Assembly: GCF_900115545.1 (NCBI RefSeq) | Contig: NZ_FOWV01000010.1 | Coordinates: forward strand, 62,001-126,000 | From: Ralstonia sp. NFACC01 | Lineage (GTDB): Bacteria > Pseudomonadota > Gammaproteobacteria > Burkholderiales > Burkholderiaceae | DNA: 64,000 nt | Direction: 5' to 3' | Shown: in pieces, positions 51,231 to 61,767 of the stretch | How positions within the stretch are numbered: the first letter of the stretch is position 1 | How the letters are laid out: every line of letters begins with the position of its first letter | Program-made: the position numbers and the translations under genes | Notes under the pieces: generated by a model | The model's input: the letters and a program-made list of their open reading frames with translations, nothing else | Told to the model about the DNA's origin: nothing | The model's database searches: none

Positions 51231-51279
51231 GAAAAGACGAAACCCGCCTTCCGGGAAATCCGGAAGACAGGCAAGCGGG
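51231..51279 (-). terminator. Terminator- or attenuator-like hairpin between rpsK and rpsD
   Basis: CTTCCGG/CCGGAAG with a 5-base loop (51248-51266) is nested inside an outer CCCGC/GCGGG pairing (51243-51279). On the minus strand it is followed by TTTCGTCTTTTC. The shape suits partial termination between rpsK and rpsD. Confidence 0.55.
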
Positions 51280-51336
51280 CAAGTATAGCACCCGCAGACC
51301 GACCTCGCCAGCAACTGGCGCGGTCGGTCGAATCAC

Positions 51337-51738
51337 TTAGATGCGGCGACGCTTCGGCGGACGGCAGCCATTATGCGGCACCGGCGTCACGTCTTCGATC
51401 AACTGGATCTTGATACCCAGGTTGTTCAGAGCACGCACAGCCGATTCGCGACCCGGGCCCGGGCCCTTGATGCGCACTTCCAGGTTCTTGATGCCTTGGT
51501 CCTGCGCCACGCGGCCGGCACTCTCAGCAGCTACCTGAGCGGCGAACGGGGTCGACTTACGCGAGCCCTTGAAGCCTTGGCCACCCGACGTCGCCCACGA
51601 CAGCGCATTGCCCTGACGGTCGGTGATCGTGATGATCGTGTTGTTGAACGACGCGTGAACGTGCGCGATGCCGTCCGCGACGTTCTTGCGAACCTTCTTG
51701 CGCGCGCGCTGGGCGGCGGTATTCGCTGCTTTTGCCAT
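51337..51738 (-). CDS. rpsK: Ribosomal protein uS11
   Basis: This 133-residue platform protein of the small subunit contains [22 protein letters not shown] and the C-terminal [17 protein letters not shown] typical of S11. It follows rpsM by 24 bp in the alpha operon. Confidence 0.98.
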   Translation of the reverse strand: MAKAANTAAQRARKKVRKNVADGIAHVHASFNNTIITITDRQGNALSWATSGGQGFKGSRKSTPFAAQVAAESAGRVAQDQGIKNLEVRIKGPGPGRESAVRALNNLGIKIQLIEDVTPVPHNGCRPPKRRRI

Positions 51739-51762
51739 AGTTCCTATCCTTTACCCGACGGA

Positions 51763-52128
51763 TTACTTCTTGAGCGCGACGCCGGCCTTGCGCGGACCCT
51801 TACGGGTACGGGCATTGGTGCGGGTACGCTGACCACGCATCGGCAGGCCCTTGCGATGGCGCACGCCACGGTAGCAGCCCAGATCCATCAGGCGCTTGAT
51901 GTTCATCGTCGTTTCGCGGCGCAGATCGCCTTCGACGAGGAACTTCTCGATTTCCTTACGCAGCGCGTCCTGGTCCGGATCTGTCAGGTCTTTGACCTTC
52001 TTGTCGGTCGGGATGCCAGTAGCCTCGCAAATCTTTTGAGCGCGCGAGCGGCCAATACCGTAGATCGCCGTCAGGCCAATCACGGTATGTTTGTGGTTGG
52101 GGATGTTGACCCCTGCGATACGTGCCAT
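51763..52128 (-). CDS. rpsM: Ribosomal protein uS13
   Basis: This 121-residue head protein starts [26 protein letters not shown], with [19 protein letters not shown] in the C-terminal RNA-contact tail. It is the first ribosomal gene after rpmJ. Confidence 0.98.
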
Positions 52129-52149
52129 TCGTCAATCCTCTTTGCGAAA

Positions 52150-52266
52150 TTAGCCTTGGCGCTGCTTATGACGCGGGTCCGACGAGCAGATCACACGCAC
52201 CACGCCCTTGCGCTTGATGATTTTGCAGTTGCGGCAAATGCGCTTAACAGAAGCCAGCACTTTCAT
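52150..52266 (-). CDS. rpmJ: Ribosomal protein bL36
   Basis: This 38-residue protein reads [20 protein letters not shown] and then [18 protein letters not shown]. It is the zinc-binding (C+) form, with Cys11, Cys14, Cys27 and His33 in place. It lies between infA (30 bp) and rpsM (21 bp). Confidence 0.97.
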   Translation of the reverse strand: MKVLASVKRICRNCKIIKRKGVVRVICSSDPRHKQRQG

Positions 52267-52296
52267 GATTTTCCTCTTCCTTCAATTCCAGTCCGC

Positions 52297-52515
52297 TCAC
52301 TTCGCCCGGAATACGATGCGCGCGCGGGACAGATCATACGGGGTCAATTCGACCGTCACCTTGTCCCCGGGCAAGATACGGATGTAATGCATACGCATCT
52401 TGCCGGAAATATGGCCTAACACTACGTGGCCGTTCTCCAGCTTGACGCGAAACGTTGCGTTGGGGAGGTTTTCCAGCACCTCGCCCTGCATCTGGATCAC
52501 GTCATCTTTAGCCAT
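52297..52515 (-). CDS. infA: Translation initiation factor IF-1
   Basis: This 72-residue OB-fold S1-like protein starts [29 protein letters not shown] and ends [12 protein letters not shown]. It binds the 30S A site during initiation. Its place between secY and rpmJ is standard for betaproteobacteria, which often also carry a second infA elsewhere. Confidence 0.97.
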   Translation of the reverse strand: MAKDDVIQMQGEVLENLPNATFRVKLENGHVVLGHISGKMRMHYIRILPGDKVTVELTPYDLSRARIVFRAK

Positions 52516-52541
52516 GTCCCTTCAGGTTCGTGCGATCACTC

Positions 52542-53888
52542 CTAGCGGAGCGTCAGGTTTCCCTTGAAATTCGCCTTCTTCATCAAAGACTCGTACTGCT
52601 GAGACATCACGTAGGACTGCACTTGCGCCATGAAGTCCATCGTGACAACCACGATGATCAACAGGGATGTCCCACCAAAGTAGAACGGCACATTCCAGCG
52701 CAGTACCAAGAACTCCGGCAACAGACACACCAGCGTGATGTAGATCGCACCCGCCAGGGTCAAACGCACCAGAATCTTGTCGATATACCGCGTGGTTTGC
52801 TCGCCCGGACGGATGCCCGGAATGAACGCCCCACTCTTCTTCAGGTTATCCGCCACCTCGCGGCTGTTATAGACCAGCGCGGTGTAGAAGAAACAGAAGA
52901 AGATGATCGCCGCCGCATACAGCAGGATGTACACCGGCTGACCCGGCGACAGCGTCGCTGCCAGATCCTTGACGACCCGTGCGACCGGATTCGTCGAGTT
53001 ACCGGCTGTAAACCAGCCCGCGATCGTGGCCGGGAACAGAATGATCGACGATGCAAAGATCGGCGGAATCACCCCAGCCATATTCAACTTCAGCGGCAGA
53101 TGCGACGACTGCCCACCATAAATCTTGTTACCAACCTGCCGCTTGGCGTAGTTGACGAGGATCTTGCGCTGGCCGCGTTCAATGAACACAACCACAAACG
53201 TCACCGCACCGATAATCGCCACCACCAGGATCGCTGAGAAGATTCCCATCGAACCCGTACGCACCAGCTCGAACAACCCGCCGATCGCGTTGGGCAGCCC
53301 TGCAGCGATTCCGCCAAAAATGATGATCGAAATCCCGTTGCCCAGACCACGCTCGGTGATCTGCTCACCCAGCCACATCAGGAACATCGTACCCGTCACC
53401 AGCGTAATCACTGCGGTGGCCCGGAACATCAGACCCGGGTCCAACACCAGACCCGGCTGCGCTTCGAGCGCCACTGCAATCCCAAGCGCCTGGAACGTTG
53501 CCAGGACGACCGTACCGTAGCGCGTGTACTGCGTAATCTTGCGCTGGCCGGCTTGACCCTCCTTCTTCAACGATTCCAGCTGCGGCAGCACGATCGTCAG
53601 CAGTTGCATGATGATCGACGCCGAGATGTACGGCATGATCCCCAACGCAAACACCGTGAAACGCGACAGCGCGCCGCCGGAGAACAGGTTGAACATCCCG
53701 AGGATGCCGCCCGACTGCCGTTGGAAAAGCTGCGCCAGTTGATCCGGATCGATACCCGGCACAGGAATGTGCGCGCCGATCCGGTACACCAGCAATGCCA
53801 GAACCAGGAACACCAGCCGACGGCGAAGATCGCCGTACTTGGCCGTGTTCTTGGCCTGGGCCATCACATTAGGTTTCGCCGTGGCCAA
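52542..53888 (-). CDS. secY: SecY, protein translocase channel subunit
   Basis: This 448-residue, ten-helix channel protein of the Sec translocon contains [21 protein letters not shown], the plug-adjacent [22 protein letters not shown] and the C5-loop [17 protein letters not shown]-like segment. The best start is TTG at 53888, with GGAG 7 bases upstream and a residue pattern (MATAKPN) like close relatives. The alternative ATG at 53864 has no ribosome site. Confidence 0.96.
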   Translation of the reverse strand: MATAKPNVMAQAKNTAKYGDLRRRLVFLVLALLVYRIGAHIPVPGIDPDQLAQLFQRQSGGILGMFNLFSGGALSRFTVFALGIMPYISASIIMQLLTIVLPQLESLKKEGQAGQRKITQYTRYGTVVLATFQALGIAVALEAQPGLVLDPGLMFRATAVITLVTGTMFLMWLGEQITERGLGNGISIIIFGGIAAGLPNAIGGLFELVRTGSMGIFSAILVVAIIGAVTFVVVFIERGQRKILVNYAKRQVGNKIYGGQSSHLPLKLNMAGVIPPIFASSIILFPATIAGWFTAGNSTNPVARVVKDLAATLSPGQPVYILLYAAAIIFFCFFYTALVYNSREVADNLKKSGAFIPGIRPGEQTTRYIDKILVRLTLAGAIYITLVCLLPEFLVLRWNVPFYFGGTSLLIIVVVTMDFMAQVQSYVMSQQYESLMKKANFKGNLTLR

Positions 53889-53921
53889 ACGGATGCTCCG
53901 TCAACGTGAAACAGCAGGCTA

Positions 53922-54353
53922 TTAGGCCAGCGAGCCACCAGCCGCTTCGATTGCAGCTTTCGCCCCAGCCGTCGCGCCGATACCCTTCAGAGTTACCTTC
54001 TTGTCGATTTCGCCCGACAGGATCACCTTGGCGCTCTTGACCATCTCGCCGACGAGGCCGGCTTGCTTGAGGGACAGCAGATCGATTTCTTCGATCGGCA
54101 GGCCCGCCAGGTCGCCCAGACGCACTTCAGCGGTGAATTCCTTGGTCAGCGAGGTGAAACCGCGCTTGGGCAGACGACGATGCAGGGGCATCTGGCCGCC
54201 TTCAAAGCCGACCTTGTGGAAACCACCCGAACGCGACTTCTGACCCTTGTGACCACGACCAGCCGTCTTGCCCAGGCCCGAGCCAATACCGCGACCAACG
54301 CGGCGCTTGGCGTGCTTGGAGCCGGCTGCCGGCTTCAGGTTATTCAGTTGCAT
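53922..54353 (-). CDS. rplO: Ribosomal protein uL15
   Basis: This 143-residue protein begins [22 protein letters not shown], with the Gly-rich [18 protein letters not shown] loop and [17 protein letters not shown] characteristic of uL15. It sits 18 bp after rpmD and 33 bp before secY. Confidence 0.98.
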   Translation of the reverse strand: MQLNNLKPAAGSKHAKRRVGRGIGSGLGKTAGRGHKGQKSRSGGFHKVGFEGGQMPLHRRLPKRGFTSLTKEFTAEVRLGDLAGLPIEEIDLLSLKQAGLVGEMVKSAKVILSGEIDKKVTLKGIGATAGAKAAIEAAGGSLA

Positions 54354-54371
54354 GCTCTTCTCCGTCTTGCC

Positions 54372-54554
54372 TTAGCCGATGACCTTGACCAGGTAGGACA
54401 CCTTGTTGATCATGCCGCGCACTGCGGGCGTGTCCTGCAATTCGGACACCGAGTTCATGCGGCGCAGGCCCAGGCCGCGCACCGTGGCGCGGTGGTCTTC
54501 GCGCGTACCGATCAGGCTGCGCACGAGTTGGACTTTCACGGTTTTCTGCGACAT
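54372..54554 (-). CDS. rpmD: Ribosomal protein uL30
   Basis: This 60-residue protein starts [18 protein letters not shown] and contains [27 protein letters not shown] at 54554 has an AGGTGA site; an in-frame GTG three codons upstream is less likely. Adjacent to rpsE and rplO in the spc segment. Confidence 0.97.
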   Translation of the reverse strand: MSQKTVKVQLVRSLIGTREDHRATVRGLGLRRMNSVSELQDTPAVRGMINKVSYLVKVIG

Positions 54555-54576
54555 ATCGTTCACCTATCCCTTCGGC

Positions 54577-55095
54577 TTAGCCGAGGATCTCTTCGACCGA
54601 CTTGCCACGCTTGGCGGCAACTTCGGCCGGGGTGCTCATCTTGCGCAGGCCATCCAGCGTTGCGCGCACCATGTTGTAAGGATTGGTCGAACCGTGCGAC
54701 TTGGTCACGATGTTCGTCACGCCCATCACTTCGAAGATGGCGCGCATCGGGCCGCCGGCGATCACGCCAGTACCGTCCTTCGCGGGCATCATCTGCACCT
54801 TTGCGGCGCCATGCTTGCCAACCACTTCGTGCTGCAGCGTACCGTTCTTCAGCGGGACCTTGACCATCTTGCGACGGGCTTCGTCCATCGCCTTCTGCAC
54901 GGCCACCGGGACTTCCTTAGCCTTACCCTTGCCCATGCCGATACGGCCGTCGCCGTCGCCGACCACAGTCAGAGCAGCGAAACCGAGAATCCGGCCGCCC
55001 TTGACCACCTTGGTCACACGGTTGACCGCGATCATCTTCTCGCGAAGACCGTCGTCGCGTTCGTCCCCTTGGACCTTAGGTTGAATTTTTGCCAT
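54577..55095 (-). CDS. rpsE: Ribosomal protein uS5
   Basis: This 172-residue protein has the dsRBD-like RNA-binding N-domain ([32 protein letters not shown]) and the [18 protein letters not shown] helix. It takes part in decoding fidelity and helicase activity at the mRNA entry site. Confidence 0.98.
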
Positions 55096-55116
55096 GACGA
55101 TATCCTCTATGCCGGC

Positions 55117-55473
55117 TTAGAACTTCAGGCCAGCTTCGCGTGCCGCGTCGGCCAGAGCCTTCACGCGACCGTGATAACGGAAACCCGAGCGATCGAACGC
55201 CACGGCTTCGATGCCGGCAGCCTTCGCCTTCTCAGCGATACGCTTACCCACCAGGGTGGCAGCAGCGGTGTTGCCACCGTTGCCGTTCAGTTCCTTGCGG
55301 ACTTCGGCTTCCGCCGTCGAGGCCGAAGCCAGGACCTTGGTGCCATCTTCCGAGAAGACCTGCGCATAAATGTGCAGGTTCGTACGGTGCACAGCCAGAC
55401 GGGCGACGCTCAGTTCCGCAATTTTCAGGCGGGTCTGACGTGCACGGCGCAGACGCGAGTCATTTTTGTTCAT
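55117..55473 (-). CDS. rplR: Ribosomal protein uL18
   Basis: This 118-residue 5S rRNA-binding protein starts [20 protein letters not shown] and includes [28 protein letters not shown] at 55473 is chosen over an in-frame GTG three codons earlier. Confidence 0.97.
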   Translation of the reverse strand: MNKNDSRLRRARQTRLKIAELSVARLAVHRTNLHIYAQVFSEDGTKVLASASTAEAEVRKELNGNGGNTAAATLVGKRIAEKAKAAGIEAVAFDRSGFRYHGRVKALADAAREAGLKF

Positions 55474-55484
55474 GATGTGCACCC

Positions 55485-56018
55485 TTACTTCTTCTTGGTT
55501 TCCTTCAGGATCACACGCTCATCGGCGTAGCGCACACCCTTGCCCTTGTAGGGCTCCGGCGGACGATAACCACGCACTTCAGCGGCGACCTGACCAACTT
55601 TTTGCTTGTCCGAACCCTTGATGATGATTTCGGTCTGCGTCGGCGTTTCCGCCTTCACGCCTTCCGGCATCTCATGGATCACGTCGTGCGAGAAACCGAG
55701 TTGCAGTTTCAGAGCGGTGCCCTGAACCGATGCTCGGTAACCCACGCCGACCAGGTTCAGCTTGCGCTCGAAGCCCGTCGTCACACCCTTGACCATGTTG
55801 GCCGTCAGGGCGCGCATCGTACCTTGCAGCGCATTGGCTTCACGCGACTCATCTGCCGGCGCGAACGTGATCGTGCCGTTGTCGGTGTTGACCTTGACAA
55901 GCGAGTGAATCGGCTGCGTCAGGGTGCCCAGCGGGCCCTTAACGGTCAGCAGACCTCCTGCGAAATTGACTTCAGCGCCCTTGGGCAGCGCGATGGGAGC
56001 CTTACCTACGCGAGACAT
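55485..56018 (-). CDS. rplF: Ribosomal protein uL6
   Basis: This 177-residue, two-domain protein starts [17 protein letters not shown] and ends with [17 protein letters not shown], the universal uL6 signature, plus a Lys-rich tail. It binds 23S rRNA near the factor-binding site. Confidence 0.98.
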   Translation of the reverse strand: MSRVGKAPIALPKGAEVNFAGGLLTVKGPLGTLTQPIHSLVKVNTDNGTITFAPADESREANALQGTMRALTANMVKGVTTGFERKLNLVGVGYRASVQGTALKLQLGFSHDVIHEMPEGVKAETPTQTEIIIKGSDKQKVGQVAAEVRGYRPPEPYKGKGVRYADERVILKETKKK

Positions 56019-56030
56019 GGTTCCCCTCCC

Positions 56031-56426
56031 TTAGGCGACGTAGCAAATGACTTCGCCACCGACACCGGTTGCGCGGGCGCGGCGGTCCGTCATCAGACCC
56101 TGCGGGGTCGAGATGATGGCGACACCCAGGCCGTTCATCACTTGCGGGATTTCATTACGGCCCTTATACACACGCAGACCAGGCTTCGAGACGCGCTCCA
56201 GGCGCTCGATGACCGGACGGCCAGCGTAGTACTTCAGACCAATCGTCAGCGTGGACTTGCCACCCTGCTCGGTCACGGCGAATTCGTCGATGTAGCCCTC
56301 GTCCTTCAGGACTTTGGCGATTGCCACCTTCAGCTTCGACGACGGCATGACCACCGACGCTTTTTCCACCGCTTGCGCGTTGCGGATACGCGTCAGCATA
56401 TCGGCGATCGGATCGCTCATGCTCAT
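56031..56426 (-). CDS. rpsH: Ribosomal protein uS8
   Basis: This 131-residue protein starts [18 protein letters not shown]; the C-terminal [31 protein letters not shown] is the uS8 signature. In E. coli uS8 represses the spc operon through a site at rplE. Confidence 0.98.
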   Translation of the reverse strand: MSMSDPIADMLTRIRNAQAVEKASVVMPSSKLKVAIAKVLKDEGYIDEFAVTEQGGKSTLTIGLKYYAGRPVIERLERVSKPGLRVYKGRNEIPQVMNGLGVAIISTPQGLMTDRRARATGVGGEVICYVA

Positions 56427-56453
56427 ACTGTTTCTCCTGTAGCCTGTGCGTGA

Positions 56454-56759
56454 TTACCAGCTGGCTTTCGTCAGACCCGGGATCTCGCCCTTGAAGGCGA
56501 TCTCGCGGAGCTTGTTACGCGCCAGGCCGAACTTACGGAACGTACCGCGGGGACGACCGGTGATCGAGCAGCGGTTGCGCTGACGAGTCGGATTTGCGTT
56601 GCGCGGCAGCGCTTGCAATTTCAGACGCGCTTCGTAGCGCTCTTCTTCCGACTTGCTTTGGTCGGCCACGATGGCTTCGAGAGCGGCGCGCTTCTCAGCG
56701 TACTTGGCCACGAGCTTGGCACGCTTCTTCTCGCGTTCGATCAGAGACAATTTAGCCAC
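56454..56759 (-). CDS. rpsN: Ribosomal protein uS14, zinc-free form
   Basis: This 101-residue protein contains the [26 protein letters not shown] block of uS14. Only one Cys is present, so it is the long, zinc-independent (C-) type. It lies between rplE (9 bp) and rpsH (27 bp). Confidence 0.98.
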   Translation of the reverse strand: MAKLSLIEREKKRAKLVAKYAEKRAALEAIVADQSKSEEERYEARLKLQALPRNANPTRQRNRCSITGRPRGTFRKFGLARNKLREIAFKGEIPGLTKASW

Positions 56760-56768
56760 GGTAACCCC

Positions 56769-57311
56769 TTAATTACGGAACGGGAACTTGAACGCGTTGA
56801 GGAGCGCCTTCGCTTCCTCATCGTTCTTCGCAGTCGTCGTGATGCTGATGTTCAGACCACGGAGTGCGTCGATCTTGTCGTATTCGATCTCGGGGAAAAT
56901 GATCTGCTCTTTCACACCGATGTTGTAGTTGCCACGACCGTCGAACGCCTTGCCGGACACGCCACGGAAGTCGCGCACGCGGGGCAGCGACACAGTGATG
57001 AAGCGATCCAGGAATTCGTACATGCGTTGGCCACGCAGCGTGACCATCGTGCCGATCGGGTAACCCTGGCGAATCTTGAAGCCGGCGATAGCCTTGCGGG
57101 CCTTCGTCACGATCGGCTTTTGGCCAGCGATCTTGATCAGGTCGCCCGTGGCGTGCTCAATGACTTTCTTGTCATTAATAGCTTCGCCAAGACCCATGTT
57201 CAGAGTGATCTTGGTGATGCGCGGCACTTCCATCACGGACTTGTAGCCAAACTGCTTGATCAGTTCGGGCACAACCTTCTCTTTGTAAAACTCTTGCAGA
57301 CGTGCAGTCAT
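56769..57311 (-). CDS. rplE: Ribosomal protein uL5
   Basis: This 180-residue protein binds 5S rRNA and contacts the P-site tRNA. It starts [18 protein letters not shown] and contains [16 protein letters not shown] and [21 protein letters not shown]. The in-frame extension to 57341 is intergenic. Confidence 0.98.
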   Translation of the reverse strand: MTARLQEFYKEKVVPELIKQFGYKSVMEVPRITKITLNMGLGEAINDKKVIEHATGDLIKIAGQKPIVTKARKAIAGFKIRQGYPIGTMVTLRGQRMYEFLDRFITVSLPRVRDFRGVSGKAFDGRGNYNIGVKEQIIFPEIEYDKIDALRGLNISITTTAKNDEEAKALLNAFKFPFRN

Positions 57312-57337
57312 GCTCAACTCCTCTCTATTGCCCAGAA

Positions 57338-57646
57338 TCAAGCGCCGACGGCAGCACCGGTGGTCTTCAGCACGCGCGTCTTCACGCCGCCTTCAACCTT
57401 GATGCCGACGCGCGACGGCTTGCCATTGGCATCCACGAGCGCAACGTTCGAAATATGGATGGGCATGACCTTGTCGACCACACCACCCGTGGTACCCAGC
57501 ATCGGGTTCGGGCGCACGTGCTTCTTGGCAACGTTCACGCCTTCAACCGTCACATGCTCGGGGAGCACGGCCAGCACAGTACCTTGCTTGCCCTTGTCTT
57601 TACCGGTACGGACGATGACGCGATCGCCCTTGCGAATCTTGTTCAT
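57338..57646 (-). CDS. rplX: Ribosomal protein uL24
   Basis: This 102-residue protein starts [24 protein letters not shown], the KOW motif of uL24, an assembly initiator at the 23S 5' end. It is 11 bp after rplN and 26 bp before rplE. Confidence 0.98.
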   Translation of the reverse strand: MNKIRKGDRVIVRTGKDKGKQGTVLAVLPEHVTVEGVNVAKKHVRPNPMLGTTGGVVDKVMPIHISNVALVDANGKPSRVGIKVEGGVKTRVLKTTGAAVGA

Positions 57647-57657
57647 GCGGCCTCCGA

Positions 57658-58026
57658 TTACAGCACTTCCGGCGCGAGCGACACGATCTTCATGAAGCGC
57701 TCGGTACGGAGTTCGCGAGTGACCGGCCCGAAAATGCGGGTGCCGATCGGCTCAAGCTTGGTGTTCAGCAGCACGGCGGCATTGCCGTCGAACTTGATGA
57801 GCGAACCGTCAGGACGGCGCACGCCCTTGGCGGTACGCACCACCACGGCGTTGTAAATATCGCCCTTCTTCACGCGACCACGCGGGGCAGCATCCTTGAC
57901 GCTGACCTTGATGATGTCGCCGACGCTGGCGTAGCGGCGCTTCGAACCGCCCAGCACCTTGATGCACATGACTTCACGCGCACCCGTGTTATCGGCCACT
58001 TCGAGCCGGCTTTCTGTCTGAATCAT
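57658..58026 (-). CDS. rplN: Ribosomal protein uL14
   Basis: This 122-residue protein starts [22 protein letters not shown] and ends [19 protein letters not shown]. It is the first gene of the spc segment. A 267-bp gap with a good promoter match precedes it. The open frame upstream to 58113 is not conserved. Confidence 0.98.
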   Translation of the reverse strand: MIQTESRLEVADNTGAREVMCIKVLGGSKRRYASVGDIIKVSVKDAAPRGRVKKGDIYNAVVVRTAKGVRRPDGSLIKFDGNAAVLLNTKLEPIGTRIFGPVTRELRTERFMKIVSLAPEVL

Positions 58027-58242
58027 GGTGTTCTCGTCCCAACTTAATTCGCCAAACGCACAATGCGCAGAGGCGATCAGTCTTGGTCCCGCCGGCTGCT
58101 GGCATTGCGCCAACTGCGATTGGGTTGATCAACTTGAAGTCGGTAGCTGCCCGACGGCGATTGCCGCCTGGCCCATTCGCTTTTCCCCTCACCCGAGCCA
58201 CCAGCGGATTTGCTGGCCACCCTCTTAAAGGGAAAGACCGAG

Positions 58243-58270
58243 ACTATATCACATAATCTCGGCCTTGCAA
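58243..58270 (-). promoter_or_regulatory. Candidate sigma70 promoter before rplN (spc segment)
   Basis: On the minus strand TTGCAA (58265-58270), a 16-base spacer and TATAGT (58243-58248) match 4/6 and 5/6 consensus positions. A hairpin (CAACAGC/GCTGTTG, 58268-58291) overlaps its upstream edge just after the rpsQ stop. The remainder of the 267-bp gap shows no gene. Confidence 0.6.
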
Positions 58271-58293
58271 CAGCAAACTAGTCCGCTGTTGTT

Positions 58294-58563
58294 TTAGATC
58301 ACGCGTGCAGCTTCAAGCAGACGCGACACCACCCACGACTTCGTGCGGGACAGCGGACGCGATTCCGTGATCTCAACCTTGTCGCCTTCGTTGTACTGGT
58401 TGGCTTCGTCGTGCGCGTGGTACTTCTTCGAGCGCACCACGTACTTGCCGTACAGCGGATGCTTGACGCGGTTTTCGATCAGGACCGTGACGGTCTTGTC
58501 CATCTTGTTGCTGACAACGCGACCGACGAGCGTGCGCTTCAGGGACGTTGCGGCTTCAGTCAT
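58294..58563 (-). CDS. rpsQ: Ribosomal protein uS17
   Basis: This 89-residue protein contains [31 protein letters not shown] and [16 protein letters not shown], the uS17 OB-fold. Its start overlaps the rpmC stop by 4 bp. Last gene of the S10 segment. Confidence 0.98.
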   Translation of the reverse strand: MTEAATSLKRTLVGRVVSNKMDKTVTVLIENRVKHPLYGKYVVRSKKYHAHDEANQYNEGDKVEITESRPLSRTKSWVVSRLLEAARVI

Positions 58564-58754
58564 TTCTGGTTCCCCTTCTGGCCCAGCACGGTGCGGACAC
58601 GCGCAATGTCACGACGCACCTTCTTCAGCTGGCTGGTGTTCTGCAGCTGTTGCGTCGCTTTTTGCATGCGCAGGCCAAATTGGGCCTTCAGCAGCTCGGA
58701 GAGCTCCTGGTTCAGCCCGGCGACATCTTTGTCGCGCAGTTCGGATGCTTTCAT
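58560..58754 (-). CDS. rpmC: Ribosomal protein uL29
   Basis: This 64-residue, two-helix protein starts [22 protein letters not shown] and lies at the polypeptide exit tunnel, where it helps dock trigger factor and SRP. Overlaps rpsQ by 4 bp. Confidence 0.97.
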   Translation of the reverse strand: MKASELRDKDVAGLNQELSELLKAQFGLRMQKATQQLQNTSQLKKVRRDIARVRTVLGQKGNQK

Positions 58755-58766
58755 GGTGTGTGCTCC

Positions 58767-59183
58767 TTACGTTCCGACCTGACGCACCACGAAACTGGTC
58801 GCGATCGGCAGCTTGGCAGCAGCCAGGCGGAATGCCTCGCGTGCCAGTTCTTCGCCAACGCCGTCCATTTCGTACAGCATCTTGCCCGGCTGAATTTCAG
58901 CCACGTAGTATTCCGGGTTGCCCTTACCGTTACCCATACGGACTTCGGCAGGCTTCTTCGAGATCGGCTTGTCCGGGAAAATCCGGATCCAAATGCGGCC
59001 GCCACGCTTGATGTGACGGGTCATCGCACGACGCGCCGACTCAATCTGACGCGCGGTCAGACGGCCACGGCCCATCGCCTTCAGACCGAACTCGCCGAAC
59101 GAGACTGCGTTGCCGCGCGTCGCGATACCGGTGTTACGGCCCTTCTGCTCCTTGCGGTACTTCCTGCGCTTAGGTTGCAGCAT
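58767..59183 (-). CDS. rplP: Ribosomal protein uL16
   Basis: This 138-residue protein starts [21 protein letters not shown] and contains [49 protein letters not shown]-like text. It organises the A-site tRNA region of the 50S. Confidence 0.98.
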   Translation of the reverse strand: MLQPKRRKYRKEQKGRNTGIATRGNAVSFGEFGLKAMGRGRLTARQIESARRAMTRHIKRGGRIWIRIFPDKPISKKPAEVRMGNGKGNPEYYVAEIQPGKMLYEMDGVGEELAREAFRLAAAKLPIATSFVVRQVGT

Positions 59184-59185
59184 GT

Positions 59186-59974
59186 TTATTCTCCAGTCTT
59201 GGCGTCGGCGCCACGACGGGCACCTGCACCAGCACCGCGGCGCTGACCGGCCGGGCGACCTTCGCCCTCACGGCGACGACCTTCCGGGCGACCCGGACGC
59301 TTGCGACGCTCTTCTTGCGGCTCCTCCACTACGGGTGCGTCGTTGCGACCGAGATGGTCACCCTTGTACACCCACACCTTGACACCGATGATGCCGTAGG
59401 TGGTTTCCGCTTCGGAGAAACCGTAGTCGATATCGGCACGCAGCGTGTGCAGGGGCACACGGCCTTCGCGGTACCACTCGGTACGGGCGATTTCGATGCC
59501 GTTCAGACGACCCGAGCTCATGATCTTGATGCCTTGGGCACCCAGACGCATCGCATTCTGCATCGCGCGCTTCATTGCGCGACGGAACATGATGCGGCGC
59601 TCCAGCTGCTGCGTGATCGAATCGGCAATCAGCTGTGCATCGACTTCTGGCTTGCGGATTTCTTCGATGTTCACGTGCACGGGCACGCCCATGCGGCGCT
59701 GCAGCTCAGCCTTCAGCAGTTCGATGTCCTCGCCTTTCTTGCCGATCACCACGCCCGGACGCGAGCTGTAAATGGTGATACGAGCATTCTTGGCCGGACG
59801 CTCGATGACCACGCGGCCCACCGATGCGTTCTTCAGCTTCTTCTTCAGAAACTCGCGAACCTCGATGTCTTCCTTGAGCATGCCGGCAAACTGGGTGTTG
59901 CTCGCGTACCAGCGCGACGCCCAGTTACGGCTGACAGCCAGACGGAAGCCAGTCGGATGAATCTTCTGTCCCAT
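59186..59974 (-). CDS. rpsC: Ribosomal protein uS3 with an Arg/Gly-rich tail
   Basis: This 262-residue protein starts [18 protein letters not shown] and has the KH domain ([17 protein letters not shown]). It is about 30 residues longer than E. coli S3 because of a low-complexity C-terminal tail rich in Arg, Gly, Glu and Pro (after [19 protein letters not shown]). The tail may be disordered and bind rRNA or mRNA at the entry site. Confidence 0.98.
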   Translation of the reverse strand: MGQKIHPTGFRLAVSRNWASRWYASNTQFAGMLKEDIEVREFLKKKLKNASVGRVVIERPAKNARITIYSSRPGVVIGKKGEDIELLKAELQRRMGVPVHVNIEEIRKPEVDAQLIADSITQQLERRIMFRRAMKRAMQNAMRLGAQGIKIMSSGRLNGIEIARTEWYREGRVPLHTLRADIDYGFSEAETTYGIIGVKVWVYKGDHLGRNDAPVVEEPQEERRKRPGRPEGRRREGEGRPAGQRRGAGAGARRGADAKTGE

Positions 59975-59983
59975 CGTGACCCC

Positions 59984-60313
59984 TTAGTTGCCCAGCGTCA
60001 CAGTGATGTGACAGGTTTGTTTCTCGATGCGGTTGCCACGGCCCTTCGCACGCGCAGTGAAGCGCTTGAGCGACGTGGCCTTGTCGATGTAGATCGACTT
60101 GACCTTCAGCTCGTCGATATCGGCGCCTTCATTGTGCTCGGCGTTCGCGATAGCGGACTCAACCACCTTCTTCACGATGCCAGCCGCCTTCTTCGGGCTG
60201 AACGTCAGCACGTTGAGCGCGCGCTCGATCGACAGGCCGCGAATCTGGTCAGCAACCAGGCGCGTCTTCTGTGCAGAGATACGGGCGCCGCGATGAATCG
60301 CTTTAACTTCCAT
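59984..60313 (-). CDS. rplV: Ribosomal protein uL22
   Basis: This 109-residue protein starts [26 protein letters not shown] and has the extended hairpin [21 protein letters not shown] that lines the exit tunnel and can carry macrolide-resistance changes. Confidence 0.98.
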   Translation of the reverse strand: MEVKAIHRGARISAQKTRLVADQIRGLSIERALNVLTFSPKKAAGIVKKVVESAIANAEHNEGADIDELKVKSIYIDKATSLKRFTARAKGRGNRIEKQTCHITVTLGN

Positions 60314-60322
60314 GATTGCCCC

Positions 60323-60598
60323 TTATCGCTTCGCTTTCTTGTCGGCAGCGTGGCCCTTGAACGTACGCGTGAGCGCAAATTCGCCGAGCTTGTGGCCAAC
60401 CATGTTTTCCGTGACATACACGGGCACGTGCTGACGACCGTTGTGAACGGCAATCGTCAGGCCGATGAAGTCCGGCAGAATGGTCGAACGACGCGACCAA
60501 GTCTTGATGGGCTTCTTGTCCTTCGTCTGCACCGCCGCCTCAACCTTCTTCAGCAGGTGGGCGTCAATGAAAGGACCCTTTTTTACGGAACGAGTCAT
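60323..60598 (-). CDS. rpsS: Ribosomal protein uS19
   Basis: This 91-residue protein starts [20 protein letters not shown] and includes [28 protein letters not shown] and the [19 protein letters not shown] end. It sits on the 30S head. Confidence 0.98.
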   Translation of the reverse strand: MTRSVKKGPFIDAHLLKKVEAAVQTKDKKPIKTWSRRSTILPDFIGLTIAVHNGRQHVPVYVTENMVGHKLGEFALTRTFKGHAADKKAKR

Positions 60599-60619
60599 AT
60601 CTAAGCTCCTACCTACCGA

Positions 60620-61450
60620 TTAACGCTTGTGACGGCGCTGAACGATCATGCTGTCAGTGCGCTTGTTACGACGGGTGCGGTAGCCCTTGGTCGGCGTGCC
60701 CCACGGGGACACCGGATCACGGCCAGCAGCAGTCTTACCTTCACCACCACCATGCGGGTGATCGACCGGGTTCATCACCACACCGCGAACGGTCGGGCGA
60801 ATACCGCGCCAACGGGTTGCACCGGCCTTGCCGATCTGGCGCAGGCTGTGCTCTTCGTTGCCGACTTCACCGATGGTCGCGCGGCACTCGATGTGCACGC
60901 GGCGCACTTCACCCGAGCGCAGGCGCACTTGAGCGTAGATGCCTTCGCGAGCCAGCAGCACGGCGGACGTGCCGGCCGAACGGGCAACTTGAGCACCCTT
61001 GCCCGGCAGGATTTCCACGCAGTGGATCGTCGTACCGACCGGAATGTTGCGGATCGGCAGGTTGTTACCGGCCTTGATCGGCGCTTCCGAGCCGTTAGCG
61101 ATGGCTTGGCCAACCACAGCGCCCTTCGGGGCGATGATGTAGCGGCGCTCGCCGTCAGCGAACAGCACGAGCGCGATGTTGGCGCTACGGTTCGGGTCGT
61201 ATTCCAGGCGTTCGATCTTGGCCGGGATACCGTCCTTATCGTTACGCTTGAAGTCGACGACGCGATAGTGATGCTTGTGACCACCGCCCTTGTGACGGGT
61301 GGTGATGTGGCCGTTGTTGTTACGACCCGACTTCTGGATTTGCTTTTCCAGCAGCGGAGCGTGCGGCGCGCCCTTGTGAAGGTCGGGGTTAACGACCTTC
61401 ACCATCGAGCGGCGGCCCGGCGATGTCGGCTTGGTTTTGACGAGTGCCAT
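60620..61450 (-). CDS. rplB: Ribosomal protein uL2
   Basis: This 276-residue protein contains the universal [15 protein letters not shown] region and the peptidyl-transferase-proximal [35 protein letters not shown] loop. It follows rplW by 2 bp. Confidence 0.98.
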   Translation of the reverse strand: MALVKTKPTSPGRRSMVKVVNPDLHKGAPHAPLLEKQIQKSGRNNNGHITTRHKGGGHKHHYRVVDFKRNDKDGIPAKIERLEYDPNRSANIALVLFADGERRYIIAPKGAVVGQAIANGSEAPIKAGNNLPIRNIPVGTTIHCVEILPGKGAQVARSAGTSAVLLAREGIYAQVRLRSGEVRRVHIECRATIGEVGNEEHSLRQIGKAGATRWRGIRPTVRGVVMNPVDHPHGGGEGKTAAGRDPVSPWGTPTKGYRTRRNKRTDSMIVQRRHKR

Positions 61451-61452
61451 GA

Positions 61453-61767
61453 TTACTTGGCCTCCGCTTCAAAATTGATTTCCTGGCCCGGCTTCAGCGA
61501 AACATAGGCCTTCTTCACGTGGTCACGGCGACCCATGAAGCGACCGAAGCGCTTTTGCTTGCCCTTCTGGTTCAGGATCTGGACGGACTCGACCTCGACC
61601 TTGAACAGCAGTTCGACAGCAGCCTTCACTTCGCCTTTGTTGGCGTCGCGAGCCACTTCGAACACGACCTGCTCGTTCTTCTCGGCCACCAGGGTTGCCT
61701 TTTCAGACACCACAGGCGCCAGCAGCACCTGCATCAGGCGATGGTCGTTCTTGGCAACTTGCGTCAT
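61453..61767 (-). CDS. rplW: Ribosomal protein uL23
   Basis: This 104-residue exit-tunnel protein docks trigger factor, SRP and SecYEG. It contains [25 protein letters not shown] and the [18 protein letters not shown] block. It overlaps rplD by 4 bp. Confidence 0.98.
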   Translation of the reverse strand: MTQVAKNDHRLMQVLLAPVVSEKATLVAEKNEQVVFEVARDANKGEVKAAVELLFKVEVESVQILNQKGKQKRFGRFMGRRDHVKKAYVSLKPGQEINFEAEAK

